From Oxyruncus cristatus (lineage: Eukaryota; Chordata; Aves; Passeriformes; Cotingidae): 64,000 nt of DNA. Location of the stretch: NCBI GenBank assembly GCA_013399855.1, contig VXAY01004300.1, forward strand, positions 62,993 to 126,992. The letters run 5' to 3'. Every line of letters begins with the position of its first letter. Positions within the stretch are counted from its first letter, which is position 1. Below are positions 12,542-25,883 of this stretch, one piece after another. A model generated the notes under the pieces. The model was not told the DNA's origin. It made no database searches and worked only from the letters and a program-made list of their open reading frames with translations. The position numbers were made by a program, and so were the translations under genes.

Positions 12542-14784
12542 TATATACACAAACGTATATATACATCTTTTTTTAAAATTTATTTTTACAAGTTGGATTA
12601 ATTGGTTTTGTTGACAGGCTGGGCAAATGTTTCTGTCATTGATGTGGGAATACAAAGACAGAAGATCTGATGCAAAAGATGTTTAAATGTAGCTGTGCTT
12701 GATAGCCAATTAATTTCCAATCTCATTTGGTTGAAGTGCTTTAGCTTGTGGCTGGTAGTTGCTCTTATTAGAGAAGATACAAGGTGTTTTCTGTTTGTCA
12801 CATCGGAGGGCCCCAAATTTCAAAGTTTTGGAGATAAAATTTTCTTTGGTAAGGACCTGGGAATAAGATCTTTACGTGGAAAGAATTACCTTCTTACAGC
12901 TTTCAGAGTAGGACTCTTGGTATTTGCTTGTGTACTTGATATAATCTCATTGTGGATCAAACCTGTATTTCACACCTCATCTAACCACGTGTTACCAGAT
13001 TTCAGTGCTGGGTGACTTACTGACATTTCAATATGTCTCTGTGTTGGCTGTGTGACTAAACATGTGCCTAGTAAAGGTGCCTGTGTCAGTGAGAATTTGC
13101 AAAGTATCAAAGGACTTTGAATTACTTGTATTCATCATCATAATAGTCACTTAATTTCTCTACCCTTTCCCCCATTTCAGTTGCATTGCATTTTGTTCTT
13201 AAGTATTGTATCTTAATCTATTAATTTGGGAAAAAAAGGGCATTTCCAGCTTTCTAATAGGTTCGTTTTTTTCTTACGTTCTTCCCTTGACTGATTTTTT
13301 TCATGCTTGTTTTCTTTCTTTTCCCTAACCATGTTTGTGTCTGTGTGATTATTGCTTTTTTAATACTGTCCAGGGTTCTCTGAGTCATGTAAAATGCAGT
13401 GGAGTTTTGTTTGTGGCTGGGACTGCTGGCTAATGGGGCTCTACATAAAACAATGACTGTGTTTTTGCCAGCCTGGAGCAGCTCCGTGGGTGCTGAAGTC
13501 GTGTCCTGCTGCTCCCTCCTCCTTCGGGAGAGCTTACAGCATTGCTGAGCAAATACGCAGTCTCAGGGTAGTGGGCAGTCTTCAAACAGAGGATCAAGTC
13601 CCTCCAGTGCAGTAATTCTCACTTTCTCGTGTTGTGCTGCTCAAAATGGATGTTAAAGGATGAAATGGAACTTACTTTGCTAGAAGGAAAAATTCTTTTC
13701 ACATTTTTCTTTTCTCTTCCACTGAGGGTAATGACAGGAAGAGGAGCAGTTTTGAATTTTTACTGGCAGTGTTCCTTTCTTCACTTTATACTGGCGTGAT
13801 ACAGTTGTTAATCAACATGTCCCCGCTTGTTAGAGAACAACCATAATTCTGGTTTCTCACATGTATGGGAGTGACACACAGGGAGGTTATATGGAATGGC
13901 TGCACTTTTTAGTCATAAGTATGCTTGCTGATCCCTGTAACTGCTGAATCAGAGAAAAATTCTGTCGTGTCTGTAGAATGTGGGAGTCGATGAAAACTGA
14001 TTAAGCAATGCAAAAGCCTTTCAGCACTTTTGGGCAAACTTTGCCAAAAGATCATTTTTTTCACAAGTCTCGAATCTTGATCAAAATACCTAATCATGAT
14101 GTAGACCTTGTCATAGCTGACATCATAGCTGACATCATTGCTTTCAGCCATCACAACAGTGTGAAGTCCTGATGTGGAAAGATTCATGGCATAAGTGTAT
14201 CTGATGTGCTGACAGAGCTTTGACAGTCTACGCAGCTTTTGTTTCTTCCAGAGGGATATTTTTTCTTAGTAGCTGAGTGTAGGAATCTTACCTTGTCAGG
14301 CTGCATGAAATGGTCAACAATGTGAATAAAATCCCGTAGCTCAGCATTCTGAACTTTCTTACTTTTTGGCTTAAATTCTGTTTTAGGGAAACGATAATGA
14401 TGCTACAAAAGTGGCATGTTTCACCGACACGTTTTATCTGAATGCAAAAAGGACTTAGAAGTTGAATTGTTTTTTTTAATACTACTGCACTAAATAAACC
14501 CTCAGTTGCTACGCTTTTGCGGGCTATTGCACTGAAACAGAAATAAGCGCAAAGGAAGGATCCTCTTTGTTCTTCATATAGTGCATATAGGGATTTTCAG
14601 CATTTGGAAGTCAAGTAATGTGTAATTGCTTTAGTATGAGAATAAGTAATATTTTTAAAATATTTGAAGATGATCAAACAAATTTAAATTAATGGAGACT
14701 TAAAGAAAGATAACAGTTCAGAGGAGAATAAGAACTCTGTCTGGAAGGTATTTACTTGATAGGATCAGAACAGTTTTGTGCTGG

Positions 14785-14989
14785 GGCAATTTAAATTGGG
14801 TATTAGGAACAGTTTCTTTCCTGAAATGATTGTCCAGCCCTGGAAGTGGTGTAGTCCCCATCCCTGGAGAGATCTAAAAGGAGTGTGGATGTGGCACTTG
14901 GGCACATGGGTTAGGGGTAGCCTTGGCAGTGCTGTGGGAATGACTGGACTTCATGGTCTGAGGCCTTTTCTAACCTGAATGATTCTGTG
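14785..14989 (+). mobile_element. CR1 LINE 3' fragment
   Basis: A degenerate but ordered CR1 tail: TTGGGTATTAGGAACAGTTT, CCATCCCTGGAGAGATCTAA, GACTGGACTTCATGGTCTGA and a TGATTCTGTG end. Confidence 0.8.
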
Positions 14990-16617
14990 TAAGTGGATCT
15001 CTGCACACAGGAATTGAATATGAGGGAAGTGTCCAGCTGCGCAGATAAATTACTTGGATAAAAGAATACCTTCATTTTGTTTGTACAAAGTTAAAATGCA
15101 AAGGCCTTAGTTTCCTGCCACTTAGAGAATTTTGTCTAGTGAGGGTGAAGAGTGGTTAGTTTTCTGAGGACTGATAAAGTAATAGCATGAGAAAACAGGG
15201 CATTTTGGGTGAATAGAAATTAGGCTTGTGTTTCTCCTTTTGAATACTTAATGGCATGAGGAATGTACAGTTGCAAATAAGTGGAAGAAACAAGAAGATC
15301 TTAAAGAAATGAGGCTCAGTGGAACTTGATGATAAAATTGAAGAGGGTTCAGTATATGGGTTTTTTTGGTGGGTCCCCCTTTCCCACTCCCCCAGTTTCC
15401 TGTTCAGAAGACACAGCAGAAGCTGTCAGGAGCCTCACCAGTGAAGGGTTCTGCAGGGCAGCAGGTGAGTGTGTGAAACCGCTGTATCTTCATGGGCCAG
15501 TACTTGAATGAGTCGTTGAGCTGAATATGGCATCTCTGCATGGGAGGCTTTTTGTGCAGTGGCTTTAATGATTCTCTTAGGTCGCTGTTGCGCTGGGAGT
15601 GTCCTGACAAGGCCTCATCTGGATCAGAGTTTATTTCTGGTTTGTACCAGAAGGATTATTCGTACTCAAGAAGCATGAAGTTAAAGTAGGTGAGAACATA
15701 CACTAGGATTCTGAGGGTAATTTGGAGACTTACAGAAGAATTTGGAAGAACTTAAACTGGTTTAGTTTAGCAAAATTAAAACCTGAGAGCTTGCATACTC
15801 CTGCCCTGTGGGCCACAAACGCAAAGAAAACAGTGTAAGGAACATAGAAATTGTTGTATTCAAACAAATGGGGCTAAGCTGATGAAGAACAACTTTAGGC
15901 TGAAAACCCAGGGAATATAAAGATTGGAGAAGGAAACCAAATTTGAAGGTGGCATTTGATCCATTATGAGAAGTATTGTGTGATGTGGGATGGGAAGGAA
16001 GTAAATTTGATCCAGGAAGTCATTTTCAGTTGTGTGCTCTTTCCATATCAGTGCTCTGGTCAGCAGAAGGAGGGAGAAGGAGAATTCCATGCAGTCAAAA
16101 CCAAACTACGTAAATCTTGTAAAAGAAATTAAACCCGAATTCCGAATTCCAAGCATTTGATATTTGTTCCTTAAATATTCCTCATACTGATTGATTCCCA
16201 GTCTTTACTAAATATGATGCTGAAATACTGAACTTCTGTTGAATTACCAGTTTTCAAAATCATAAGGTATAATTTTGCTTTGGCAGGTGTTAAACATTTT
16301 CTAAAATTTTTTTGGTTGGCTTTTTGTTCTAAATCCACTTTTTTGAATCATTTGTTCCCCACACATTAGTTCATCAATGGGGATAAAAGTACTTAAAAAA
16401 TAATTCTAAAAATATGTGAGGGTTTTTTTAAAAATACTGTTGTAAAACTGTATTTTGGGGACATGGCTTCTCTTTTCCTTTTGACTATTCCGGTAGAAGG
16501 GTTTTTCCAGAAGCATGTAATGTGTTAGTTTTTAATAAGTATTAATGACTTTACTACTAAGCCTTTTAAAACTATTGAAAATGGCATATCTTGTCTTAAA
16601 TAGAGAAACTTGCTTCA

Positions 16618-16693
16618 GTTTTTTTTGGTTTTGTGTGGGGGGTTTTTTTGTTTGTTTTGGTTTGGTTTTTTGGTGTTTTGGGTTTTTTTTTAA
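16618..16693. repeat. T/G-rich low-complexity stretch
   Basis: About 75 bases made almost entirely of T and G, in runs such as GGGGGGTTTTTTTG and TTTGGTTTGGTTTTTTGG. Confidence 0.85.
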
Positions 16694-19600
16694 GTTTTAG
16701 CAAACAAGGGAGGCCCGATTTTATCAAATGCTCTTTCTATAAGGTTTTCGAGAGCTACTGGTTGCAAATGTTAATAGAAGTGTGAAACAGTTTGATCAGG
16801 TTCCCTCATTTCACTTTTTCAGTCTTTTATAAATGCCTTAACGGTGTTAGCTGCCCTGTCACAGTAATCTTTCGGAGCAGACAAGTCCTGAATTACTAAT
16901 GAAAGCCAGGGAGAACGTAACCTGAAAACCCATGTTCTTTCTGTCTTTGTTTGCAGTATAATTCAAAAGGGCACCAAGTCAGTTTTTAGAAGACGGGCAT
17001 ATCCTTTGTAGTATGTTTGCATCGGGGAAAGAAGCAAATTGTAGTTCAGGAAAGAAAAGGTCTTTCCTCACGGCTTTATGTGAAAACGGTGCAGATTTTG
17101 ATGCATTCTGCAGTGCTTTCAGATACTAAATTTTGATTTAACTGGGAAGATGCCATTGCCAGAACGTAAACCAGTTATTCTAGTCTTGCTTAAAAAGCCA
17201 CTTTGCAAAGTGGTAATAGTAACAAAGGTGGGAATTCACCCCACTCTGTCTTCCCAATGAAGTCAAACCTCAATTAACCCATTTATATGCTAATATTACG
17301 CATAGGAAGCTTCCTTTTTCTTTACTTTCTACACAATAAGGAACTAGTGCAGGAAAACCTGACTAAGTTACAGTAGTGTTGCACAGTTAGTAAGGAAATT
17401 TGAAACAATAAAATCATTCTTGTCCACATTAACTGTCCGATGCTTCAGTTGACCGCTCTACATTTTCTGTTCTTTCTGTTATTTTAAATATTCAACTTCC
17501 ACCTGTCTCCATTTGGCCTGGAATGTTGGCTGTTTCTGGCATTTTGTTCTCAAGCTGCATTAGGATTTTGTTTGTGTTTGAGGATACTTTGTTTTATACT
17601 TTGTAGTGACTGGTTCTAAAAACAAAACTAAAAAACCAACCACAGAAAGTGCTTTTCTGTTGGCTTTAATGGAATAACTGGGAGTACTAAAAGGGAGAAG
17701 AAACTAGTTTTAAGGACTTCTGTTATTGCACAATTAAATGGGAAATCCTGAGCTTTCCGTGTTTGTGTATGTGTAGTTATGTCAAGGAAGAGAATATTTA
17801 GTCTGAAACAATATTCTTTGGTCCTTTTAAGCATTTTTTTCTTCTACTGGATAGAAAAGTTGGTGTTGTGTAATTTCCTTAAGTTCATGCCAAATCAGAC
17901 CTTCACTGTTGAGTTTTAGCTTAGTTTTCCAGTTGAGGCAGCTGTTTACTCTGTACTTTGGGCACTAGGACCAAAACCAGTCTGTGTGCTTTTAATCAGG
18001 GAGCCATGGTAAAACCTGTTTTTAAAATTGTTTCCTGTTTTTACTTGCAGTCATGCAGTCTTTTGTATTCAGTTTCTTAAGTACCTGTTCCAGTTTCTTG
18101 TGGAAACTTTGTTTTACAAGTTTTTGTGCTTCTAGTAAAGTTGTAGAGGATTTTCTGAGTAGTGACCCTTTTCATGTACTAAGGATAGAAAAGAGACTTC
18201 TCTTTCCTCCCTGTTTTCTCTTGTTGAAGAGTTGTTACCCTTGGGAAACAAGGAGGCTGTTTTCTGGTTTGGCTGGTTTCTCTTCGAGGTCTGGGTAACT
18301 TTTCCCTCTCATCCTGACCCCTGTATCATTTCCAAGATACAAAGCTGAGGGGGCTGTGGCTGTGCAGTGTCCCTGCTGCTGGGTGCCTCAGTAGCCGGTT
18401 TTCATTCTGGGGGAGTGGCGAGCAGGAGCCTTAAGAGCTCTTTTCGCTGTTCTAAGCTCTACTGAGCCTCTAACCTTTGTCCCAAGGTTCAGGTTTTGGG
18501 GAGCTATTCAGTGTCCTCAGGACTGATTCCAAAGCCCTGACTTAGCAGTGCCACAGGAATAGATTAGTCAGAAGTAGAACATATGTGCAGAATTTTAACA
18601 GAGATTAAGTACTTGAGCTTCGAGCTTCATCTAATGAAGCAAATGCAATTTAGAAGAAGAAATACAACTCTTGTTTTCTGCTTTCTGGAGGACAGTTGAG
18701 GCCTCTAGTCAGTCAGCAGGATGGTTGAGAGGGTAGCAAAATACATACTTTTTAAGCTTTTCTTCTCTCTAATGAATTGCTCCCGCTTTTTAAATGGTGT
18801 AATTACTATATGGTATTGTGTTCTGTCTCTTCTGTCTTTCTTGTTTCTGATCTAGTAGGTTGTATTTTTGTGGCATTGTCAAAGTATGGCAGTAGGGTAG
18901 AGAAGGGGAATACTAATGTTTTGATTTCTCCTTGGGAGAAAGGTTGATGATGTTGCCACCGACTGTTGTGAGGAATGATTTGTTCCTGTCTGTCCTTTGT
19001 CAAGGGAGAAAAATACCTATTGTTTTCCTGGCAGGCCTAGGAGTGTAGCTTGACATCGGTGGCCATGACAAACAAAAAAGCAGTTGGTGTTAATGGCCAC
19101 ACATTTACAGGTTTTAATTTAAGATTAAATTAAAAAACCTGACTGTTGTTGATGCAACTGCCTACCTAGATTTAAATTGTTACTTTGTTTAAGTTGGTGA
19201 ACGAAGTTCTCGCTCCTGCAGGTGACTGAAGTTTTGCTTGTGTAAATTTATTAATGTGCTTTTCTGACTGTGCCACGGTGAGATAGGCGAACTTTGTGCT
19301 CTGATCACTGTGATGCTGTAGAAAAAGATCTAGAGTGAAAATACCTGTTTTTCTATGCGTTTGTTTTCTAAAATCCTGAAATGCCATTTCACTGTAGCAT
19401 TTTTTGGTATGTAGGCAGTTATCCATAGTTGCTTAGTTAAAATTGCCTATCAGTGTAGCTCAATAGAGCATTTCTCAGCTTTGTAGTGCAAGTGTATGTT
19501 TAATACCACAGAAAATATTTTTTAAATATCAAACTGTAAAATCTCACTGAATTTTACTCATCTGCAGTGAAAACCCTAATGATACTGCATTTCTACTACT

Positions 19601-20255
19601 ATTTTCCTGAAGGGGAAATATTGCATCTGTTATGCTGTTTTCTGTGTCCTAATACAGAGTGTGTGAACTATGTGTTTAGAAAAACTTCATCTACCCAGGG
19701 AAAAAGGTCTGGGAAGTAAACAATCCAAACAAATGTTCCAAATTATTTTTAGTTTTAAATTTTCGGTGAAATATATGTGGATTTTGTACTGACACAGAGA
19801 CACTTCTAAATTCTCATAGCATGAGGAAAATTTGAAATCCTCATGCTAGAGTGTCACTAATGGAATGAAACCCTGGTTCCATTATAACAGAATTGAGCAT
19901 TTCCATTGATTTTTTTTTTTTTTTTGGGAGGCCAGAATATTGGGGGTTTTTTTGCATTTTAACAGAAAGATTTCTTTGGTTTACTGTGTGCATCAAAGGG
20001 GAACATGTTGCACCATCTCATTTACAATTTAGTAAGGGGAAAATGGGTATGTGTAGTTAAACAGCTGGTTGCGAGCAAAACGAGGGTGATTATATAACAT
20101 TTGTCTTCTGGAAAACAAAGTGTTTTCACGGTGCTGGAAATGCTTCACAGACTTTTTTTCAGAGAAATTTTACTGTTCTGTTTGATGTGTCTTTCTTTGT
20201 CCTTGTAAAAGTTACTTGATGACTCAGCTGATCATTTATTGTTTTCTGTTTTCAG

Positions 20256-20298
20256 GTTGCAAAACAGCCATGTCCCAGAACTGACCACGCTCCTCACA
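20256..20298 (+). other. Candidate short 5'UTR exon (43 nt)
   Basis: The acceptor TTGTTTTCTGTTTTCAG ends at 20255 and the donor CACA|GTAAGTAAG begins at 20299, both strong matches to consensus. The 43 bases contain a minimal upstream ORF, ATG at 20270 followed by Ser-Gln-Asn and TGA at 20282-20284. It lies 498 bases upstream of the candidate exon at 20797, on the same strand. No protein match is recognised, so if it is real it is probably untranslated leader of the gene downstream. Splice-like motifs can occur by chance. Confidence 0.35.
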
Positions 20299-20796
20299 GT
20301 AAGTAAGCTGTAGCAGTAAGCGTTCTGATAGTTTTCTGAGAAGCGTGACTCATACAAGGAAAAGGAAAATGTTATGTACTGAAGGGCTTAGTGCTAAAAT
20401 CTGCATCCAGGTCCTGGTTTCAGCCAGACATTAAGCACAGCCTTGACTAAAACTTACAGATTCATAGTCCTTAAGTGCAATTACTTTTGTGACTTTGGGT
20501 TTAACTATTGAGTAGGTCTTTAACAATTCACGTCCACAATACTGTTATCATTCTCTGGATTACCTTGTGTATGTAGGTTTGAAATATAAATATGATAGAA
20601 TGTAATTTTATGTGTACCTTTAGTAGTTTTGATGTCTGATGTTGTACAATTAATTGCGCTGAGAGTTTTGATTCCAAAATCAGTTTTAGTGACTTCAGAA
20701 AGCATTTTGCATAGCCAGAGAATACATGATATTTTACTAGACTACTAGGAAACGAAGAATTTTTCATTCGTATGAGTTTGCTTGGGTTTTTTTCAG

Positions 20797-20966
20797 GATA
20801 GCTAGAGAAAAACCTGTTTGTATCTTACTCCAGTACTTTGCTTCCGACAAAGTTAACAATGACAACCAAAACAGAGATTTTAACAGAAAGCCGAACTGCC
20901 TGTTTAGCTCATAGATGCAACTTTCAGGAACACTTTTTAACTTCTATTGGACTTACTGTCTGTGAG
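20797..20966 (+). other. Candidate BAZ2B 5'UTR exon (170 nt) with upstream ORF
   Basis: A long T-rich tract and TTTTTTTCAG acceptor end at 20796, and a near-perfect donor GAG|GTAAGTA begins at 20967. The enclosed 170 bases have higher GC and some CpG compared with the flanks. Within it, ATG at 20859 opens 36 codons that stay open exactly to the exon end (MTTKTEILTESRT, then LAHRCNFQEHF and so on). It lies on the same strand as BAZ2B, about 30 kb upstream of the start exon, which fits the long non-coding leader introns known for this gene. Assignment to BAZ2B is inference: it could belong to another transcript or be a cryptic exon. Confidence 0.42.
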
Positions 20967-22877
20967 GTAAGTAAAACAAGGGAGGAGAATCTGAAACACA
21001 TTTTAAATGATTTTTCAAGTTTATTGTTTTCCTGTTGCTCATGTTAATCATCAATTCTTCATGTACTTGTGATAAAATACCATGAAAATGGTGAATAACA
21101 TACTTAAATTTGTAAAGACGTATTGTAAACTTATATGCAGTAATGAGATATGTTGGTTACCAAGAGCCTTGTGTAGATCCAGGCACAGGACTGTGTGATA
21201 CAGTGGAGTTTCAGTAGCAACTTTCTTGCCCTCATCGCAGACTAACTTTACAATCAGTAGAGATAAAATTTGCACTGACAGTAGGGGAAAAAAAGTCTAA
21301 ATCAATCATTTTTGCATGTTGGTTAAAAAAATTTTTAAGATGAAATGTAAAAGGCTTGAGTTTCAGAAGTGCTTTCTGTACAGTGCGGAAAGACAAGCTG
21401 TTATAACCACTACTTGTGACTTAATACAGCGTTTACAAGAATGGTAGGAGTACCAACAGCTGCTGAATTCGAAGAGCGAATAGATTAATATGGAGAGGGC
21501 AGATCTATTAAATAGGAGGGCTCAAGTGAATGAAGGTTCAAAAGAGCAGTTTTCTGGTGAACATATTGCTTAGCAGGCAGCGATAGGAAAGCAGGTAAGA
21601 GCGGAAGGTGGGATAACCTGCTATGTCAAAATCAGGAGCAGCATTCTGAACCACTTAAAAGCAGAACTAGGAAAGTCATCGAGTAATTTGCAGTAATAGA
21701 AATACGAAGACGTTATCTAGGGTTTAACATTTACTGCAGGCATCAGATATTGTGAAACTTCCTGTAATGCAGTACGATACTGTTAGTTGCTGTAAGGTGA
21801 GCCATTTTACTGGAAAAGCCTTCATTTCATAAAACCTGAACCCTGTTGTTTTGTTAATGAGGTAATGTTTTTTGCTGTGATGTCCTGAGACTGCTTGCTT
21901 CCCAGTCTCCGGTGAGGCTGAAGAAAGGTGGTGAAACTTTATAGAAGAAGCTTCCAGTTTTGCAGGGGATAAGGGAATGTAGTTTGTAGTTGGTACTAAA
22001 TGGCACCTGTATGTTTGACTTTGAAAGGCTAAACCTGCTTAACTTTCTGACTTGTGAAATCTTGTTTAAAAATAAAAATCCTTTACTTTGGGAAGGAGAT
22101 ACAATCCCATTAAGAAGACAGATTGTATTAGTTGGGTAAAAATTTGTCTCTGACTTCTCTGAACACCCTAGTGTTACAAGGGCTCCTTCCTCCTTAATGT
22201 TTTGGGAGTTATTACCTACAAACAAGTCTAGACCCTACTCTCTGGGGCAGTTTTTCCTGGACCTACAACCATGGAGTGAGAGATGCCAGCTGCCCTCTGT
22301 CCTGTTACTGTGTGGAATCATTAGGACGAACGCTGAACAAAAAAAAGACCTTAATCAGGAAGTGAGAAGAGTGCGCCATAAATGGCTAAGGTCACATGCA
22401 TAGATTTTCTCCCTTTAAATATGGAATTGGAGAAGAACAGGAGGAAGTTGTAGAGAGATTTGTGCTTTTTGGTGAATTTTCCTGTAGGCATTATAAAATG
22501 CAAGAGAAATAATAGTCAGGTGTAGGTCTCTTTCTTTCAACAAGCTTAATTTTAGGGCTGGCTGTTAGTACTAACTCAGTATGCTAATTTATTTTGCCTA
22601 TGTGTTTATGTCCAACTATAACTTTTGTGAAGGATGAAAAATATCAAATCTCTGAATAAGCAGAAAAAAAATTCAATTCTTTAGCCTGTAGAACATACTT
22701 CCTTCACTGTGAAGCAAGAGCAGCCCTTCCATCCAAACAAAGAAATGGCATTTCAGTGTGCCTTCAGTTGTAACAAATAGATTGCTCAAGGGAGAGCTTG
22801 AAAAGATTAGGAAAAATGGCAAGTAGTAATTCCTTCTATGTTGTGAGTTGTGGTGTTAGTGGTTGGTTTATTTGTTG

Positions 22878-22900
22878 GTTTTTTTTTTTTTTTTTTTTCC
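22878..22900. repeat. Poly-T tract
   Basis: A run of more than 15 T's with no CR1 body attached. Similar runs occur at 25059-25073, 26550-26565, 52381-52400 and 59348-59360. Confidence 0.8.
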
Positions 22901-23570
22901 ATGTTAAAGTGATGACATTTTAAATAGGAAGTTCTTGGGGATACTAATATCTGCTCCCAAAATAGAAAATTCCTTTAATTCCTAATCGTGGCTCTTTTTA
23001 TTTGTTCCAAAAGGTGGCGGTGGTGAATTCTAACAGTCCCACTTTATTTGTGGAAACAGATAATTTAGAATATTGACACAGTACTTTAAAGTTATGCAGA
23101 TAATACTTTCTAAAAATTTTCTATATGGTTGTAACTAAGCAAGTTATTAATGGCTATAATGAAACAAATTGAGTTAAAAGTAAACAATCAGCTCAGCAGA
23201 TGGCTGAACAAAATTTTCTGGAGTAAAGTTAGGAAGTTAAGAAGTGAGGCCATTTTGACCAAAACTGTGATGTCAAGGCAAGTCTATGAGAGATGTTGCC
23301 ATTACAGGAATACTGGAGTTGGGGAATACTGTGGTTAGCAGAAAAATCCTTGTAGGTGAGATCTACACTGAAGGGGTTCCTTTCCATTTTCTTGGAGGGG
23401 AGGGTGGAGGAAAACAAAAGAGTGAAGAAGAGCAAGATGTTAAAAGATTCAGAAATCAAGCTTTCTAGAGAAAGTGTAAGTAAGGATTTGACAGGTTCTG
23501 CAAGCTACCCAGTTTCTTTTCACAGTAACAAAGTATGCATTGGCCTACTTGGATTTGGTGGCAGGGCGTG

Positions 23571-23645
23571 TGAAGGCAAACAGCAGGGGGTAGCACTGGA
23601 TGGGCTTTCAGGTCCCTTCCAAACAGAACCGCCTGGGACTCTATG
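23571..23645 (+). mobile_element. Short CR1 3' tail
   Basis: GGGGGTAGCACTGGATGGGC and TCAGGTCCCTTCCAAACAGA, ending CTCTATGA, form a diverged CR1 tail. Confidence 0.55.
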
Positions 23646-25547
23646 AAAAGAGGCTGTTCATGGTTTGTGATAACAGTATGTGAAAAGCAGGAGTTTGGTT
23701 TTTGGGAAGTGTGGATGGATGTACACTTGAGAAGCTCAGAAAAATACAAAAGTTTCCAAAACCAAAGAACGTGAGAAATTTACTTCCTTCATACCTGTGT
23801 AAGACCTGCAGATTTAATGATATCTTTGCTTCAGCATAATAACAACAATTAACATTGACTAAGAAACTGCATGATAATACGACTGTAACATTTTTATGTG
23901 CTTGCAGTAATTATACAGAGTGTAAATAAAATACAGAGGGTAATTTGTGCCATTTTTCTACTTATTTTACATAGTCACTTTTTTAGAAAATTATCTTATT
24001 AGAAATTAACAGTAGTTTATTGTTGTGTGTTGTCTGCAAATACGGTCATTGTATGTGTACTTGTATATCCTTGTTTGTATGTATTTAGATTCATTTAATG
24101 AGGAAAACAAATTAACATGCTACATCAAACAATTATGGAAGTGAAATTACAAAAGGACTGAAAGTTTCAAGGAAAGAATTAACAAACTGCATATTTCTCT
24201 GTGGAATACCTAGTTTTATTATAGTTTTCTTTTAAACTAATAGTCTACATTTGATGTGGTGTAAGTTATAATAGGAAAACAGTTGAAAAACCAAACCAAA
24301 ACACAAAACCCCACTACTGACACAACTTCTGTAAGACTTGCTCCAAACTATGTTAGTGCTTCTGCTGCAAACCAGATTTAATAATGGTTATTTGCTGAGA
24401 GGGTTAAAGGGCAGATTCTGATTACGTATTGTCAATTCATTGTTAGGTGGAATAAGAGGTTTATTAAGCTTTACTGTACAGATGACAACTGGAGGAGCTC
24501 AGATGTAAATTGAATTTTCAATTGTAGCCCCGTGTTGTTTAGACCAGCTGATTTTATCTTTGTAGTAGCAACAATCCATTTGCACAGAAAGGTGTTCTTG
24601 TTGTTTACATTTACTTCAAAAGTTTAATACTTCACAAAGTGTATGTGATTAGGTTAGCATTTTGACTTTGTTTGCTATGGCTTTCTTACAGAAAGAGGTG
24701 TTCTTAGCATTTAAATACAAAGCTTTTTCTGCTTATGGAAAATGAGAAATATTTTTTCTAATTAAATTTCAGAATCTTAATATAGAGTAGTTCTGTAATT
24801 TGGATATTTAGTTGAAGACAGCATTTCTAGTCAACTATTGAAAAGATAATTTTCCATATGTAAATTGTTGCAGCCTTATCTTTTGTTTCTAAGTCTTCAG
24901 GAACTGTTCTGCTGGTAGCTCATCTGAGTGTTGTGTTCCTGTTTCTACTAGAAAGCTGCCTTTAGTGGGAGTGGATCAATTCACCACAGGAGAGCTCCAA
25001 AAAGTGTGGTATGTGTAAGGGTTATGAGAAAGAAGGGAAATGTAGTATATGTGATTTTTTTTTTTTTTTTTTTGCTGTTGACCAGAATTCATAATATTAC
25101 TGTCAATAATTTTATATTTGATTATATTTTTTAAAGTCTTAAAATTCCTTAGGCAAAATTAGATCTGCGTTACATAGTGTCTTATTTTAAGGTAGGTAGC
25201 AAATCCTGTGATAAGAAAAAAAAACAGAGGAATGAAAAAATTCACAACTTAAAAGGCAACCGGTTAAATAAACAGTGAAAGCTCTTCTAACTTGACGACT
25301 GGAAGAGCTTAAGTGTATATGTTGTGGGAAATTGATGTGAAAACAGGACAGATTGGTAAGTGGGAGCAGCTGATCAGAACTGCTCTTCAGCCACATGTGA
25401 AAGGCACAAGGCCTTGGCTTAGTCTTGATTTGTGGTTGTATCTCTTCTGCTGCTTGTAGCATCATAAACTATTTGACTGGAACAGTAGGTAAATAAAAAA
25501 AAGGAAAAAAATTTTTTTTTCAGAAATTTTTGCCAAGCAGGACAGGT

Positions 25548-25711
25548 TGAAGCAGTAGCAGAATGCCCCATCCCTGGTAAGTGGTCAGAGTCTGGCTGGA
25601 GGGTGCTTTGATCAACCTGGCCTAGTAAAAGATGCCCCTGCCCATGGCAGGGGGTTGGACTAGATGATCTTTAAAGGTCCCTTTCAACGCAAACCGGTCT
25701 GTGGTTCTGTG
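25548..25711 (+). mobile_element. CR1 LINE 3' fragment
   Basis: CAACCTGGCCTAGTAAAAGA, then GGGGGTTGGACTAGATGATC, AAAGGTCCCTTTCAACGCAA and a GTGGTTCTGTGG end are the classic CR1 tail. Confidence 0.88.
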
Positions 25712-25799
25712 GAACACTGAAATGGGTGCTCAGAGAGCTTGCAAAAGCTGCATCTTTACTGCTTACTGATAAGGCTCTGAACAACTTCATTTAACTTGG

Positions 25800-25883
25800 A
25801 AGTTAACTGGGGGCTTTGAGCAGAATATGGGACCAGATGGCTCCTGTAAGATCTTTTCAATCTACACAACTTTATGATTCTAT
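25800..25883 (+). mobile_element. Second CR1 3' tail, close to the previous one
   Basis: GACCAGATGGCTCCTGTAAG, TTTTCAATCTACACAACTTT and ATGATTCTATC form a diverged CR1 end, about 90 bases after the preceding copy and in the same orientation. Confidence 0.7.

Larger units (their letters stand above)
10304..20255. other. Non-coding stretch with a few CR1 tails
   Basis: Apart from the CR1 fragments listed, it contains GC-richer patches at 13430-13620 and 18290-18540, a CATAGCTGACAT pair at 14114-14137, and isolated strong acceptor-like sites (16956, 18051) without matching donors. No gene was recognised. Confidence 0.55.
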
